The translations under genes and the position numbers were made by a program. This document shows, piece by piece, positions 62,932 to 64,000 of a stretch of 64,000 nt of DNA (its first letter is position 1; the number at the start of each line of letters is the position of its first letter). The DNA is from Alphaproteobacteria bacterium (GTDB taxonomy: Bacteria; Pseudomonadota; Alphaproteobacteria; JANSWW01): positions 1 to 64,000 of the forward strand of contig JANSWW010000002.1 in the NCBI GenBank assembly GCA_024743275.1, read 5' to 3'. The notes under the pieces were generated by a model. It was not told where the DNA came from and searched no databases. It saw only the letters and a program-made list of their open reading frames with translations.

Positions 62932-63660
62932 TCAGCCGACGACCGCGCCGTAGCGCCGGTCGCGCCGACGATACTCGCCCACGGCGGCGGAGAGATCCCC
63001 CGCCGTGAAGTCCGGCCAGAGGGTGTCGACAAACATCAGTTCCGAATAGGCCGCTTGCCAGAGCAGGAAATTCGACAGCCTCTGCTCGCCGCTGGTGCGG
63101 ATGATGAGATCGGGATCCGGAATGTCGGCGGTCTGGAGACGAGCGGTCAACAGATCGGCGTCGATCGCGGACGGGTCTATTTTGCCTTCTGCGACCTCGT
63201 GCGCCAGCGCCCGGCACGCGTCGACCAGTTCGTTCTTCGCCCCGTAATTCAGCGCGATCATCAGATCCAGGGTGTCGTTGCCGGCCGTCAATGCCTCGGC
63301 ATGGTTGATCAGATCCAGGATATCACGGTCCAGACGGCTCCGGTCGCCGATGGCCCGCAGCCGCACGCCGTTGGCGTTGAGTTCCGCGACCTCCTTCCGG
63401 AGATAGCGGCGCAACAACCCCATCAGTTCGACGACCTCGTCCCTCGGCCGGCACCAATTCTCCGACGAGAAGGCGAACAGGGTCAGATAGCGGATACCGA
63501 GATCCGGGGCCGCCTTGACCACCTCGCGCACCGCGTCGGCGCCTTGGCGATGGCCGAACACCCGGGGAAGGCCCCGTTGCTGAGCCCAACGACCGTTGCC
63601 GTCCATGATGATCGCGACATGGCGCGCCTGTCTGGGCTGTTGGTCGGCCCCAACATTCAT
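62932..63660 (-). CDS. uppS: Undecaprenyl pyrophosphate synthase (cis-prenyltransferase)
   Basis: UppS elongates farnesyl diphosphate to the C55 lipid carrier for peptidoglycan and O-antigen. The 242-residue protein has HVAIIMDGNGRWAQQRGLPR (catalytic Asp), GHRQGADAVREVV, LTLFAFSSENWCRP, and DLIIRTSGEQRLSNFLLWQAAYSE. The ATG at 63660 has GGGGGG upstream; an ATG at 63687 is less likely. It lies 70 bp after frr. Confidence 0.97.
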   Translation of the reverse strand: MNVGADQQPRQARHVAIIMDGNGRWAQQRGLPRVFGHRQGADAVREVVKAAPDLGIRYLTLFAFSSENWCRPRDEVVELMGLLRRYLRKEVAELNANGVRLRAIGDRSRLDRDILDLINHAEALTAGNDTLDLMIALNYGAKNELVDACRALAHEVAEGKIDPSAIDADLLTARLQTADIPDPDLIIRTSGEQRLSNFLLWQAAYSELMFVDTLWPDFTAGDLSAAVGEYRRRDRRYGAVVG

Positions 63661-63730
63661 CGGCTGCCCCCCATCGATGCGATCCATCCCGTATCCATAT
63701 TCCCGGCCCTTTCCGGGCCCAACCTCAACG

Positions 63731-64000
63731 CTAGACCTGCATGATTTCCTGTTCTTTGGTCTGAAGCAGGTCGTCAACCCGGCCGACGGCGTCGTCGGTC
63801 TTCTTCTGAACGTCCTTTTCCCGCTTCTTCCGTTCGTCCTCGGAAATCTCGTTGTCCTTCTCGAGCCTTTTCAGCGCTTCCATCCCGTCCCGGCGAACAT
63901 TCCGGATCGAGACACGCGCCTGCTCGGCGTATTTCCCGGCCACTTTGATCAGATCTTTGCGGCGATCTTCTGTCAAAGGCGGGATATTGACTCGGATCGT
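63731..64000 (-). CDS. frr: Ribosome recycling factor, C-terminal part (cut by window edge)
   Basis: The frame enters from the right edge and gives 89 residues of the C-terminal half of RRF, which with EF-G splits post-termination ribosomes. Recognisable segments are [38 protein letters not shown] (in parts), followed by a charged long helix ending in [14 protein letters not shown], the family C-terminus. The N-terminal half lies outside the window. First visible gene of the frr-uppS-cdsA-dxr-rseP-bamA run. Confidence 0.97.
   Translation of the reverse strand, partial: TIRVNIPPLTEDRRKDLIKVAGKYAEQARVSIRNVRRDGMEALKRLEKDNEISEDERKKREKDVQKKTDDAVGRVDDLLQTKEQEIMQV

Overview
The window is a contiguous stretch of GC-rich chromosome from an alphaproteobacterium, most likely a marine or aquatic member of Rhodospirillales or a relative. 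The basis is gene order and family content: hom-glpX-recJ; trpD-trpC-moaC-moeA-lexA followed by comEC, gltX and gltA; the lipid A/envelope run frr-uppS-cdsA-dxr-rseP-bamA-skp-lpxD-fabZ-lpxA-lpxI-lpxB; an alphaproteobacterial SOS box (GTTC-N7-GTTC); LpxI instead of LpxH; a class I PHA synthase; and a TAXI-type TRAP transporter. No insertion sequence, prophage, integrase, rRNA operon or CRISPR array was seen. No stretch longer than 300 bases lacks a gene.

Layout. 1-5.3 kb: tail of an unrecognised gene, tRNA-Glu, a 2OG-Fe(II) oxygenase and recJ, glpX and hom on the minus strand. 5.4-16.8 kb: an OmpA-domain lipoprotein divergent from phaC, an alpha/beta hydrolase, a gamma-carbonic anhydrase-like protein, argC, a GNAT protein, an MltF-like lytic transglycosylase, an unknown protein, a YghU-type GST and a cytosolic chemoreceptor. 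16.9-25.3 kb: a membrane spermidine-synthase-like protein, a DMT exporter coupled to a DUF3604 protein, another GNAT protein, a second and much shorter chemoreceptor with the same sensor type, DUF1499 and YchJ proteins, and the rplM-rpsI operon.

25.5-36.9 kb is the most distinctive region. A minus-strand operon (RpiR regulator, TAXI solute-binding protein, PLP enzyme of the D-cysteine desulfhydrase family, fused TRAP permease, two UspA proteins) is divergent from a plus-strand operon (dimethylglycine-dehydrogenase-like flavoprotein, class III aminotransferase, beta-keto acid cleavage enzyme). The shared intergenic region carries TGAAACA-type operators spaced at 40 and 20 bp. I read this as one import-and-degradation regulon for an unidentified, probably N-methylated, amino compound whose carbon skeleton becomes a beta-keto acid. 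The substrate is inference.

37-42 kb: a PaaI-type thioesterase divergent from an enoyl-CoA hydratase, a CoA-binding protein and a MetY-type sulfhydrylase, then PhyH-family and YibQ-type genes. Two convergent gene junctions here carry short tandem arrays (14 bp and 30 bp units) that duplicate gene 3' ends and stop codons. 42.3-64 kb is core metabolism and envelope biogenesis, with several visible transcription signals, including a gltA terminator embedded in lpxB codons and a terminator-like hairpin between skp and lpxD. Several envelope genes appear to use TTG or GTG starts.
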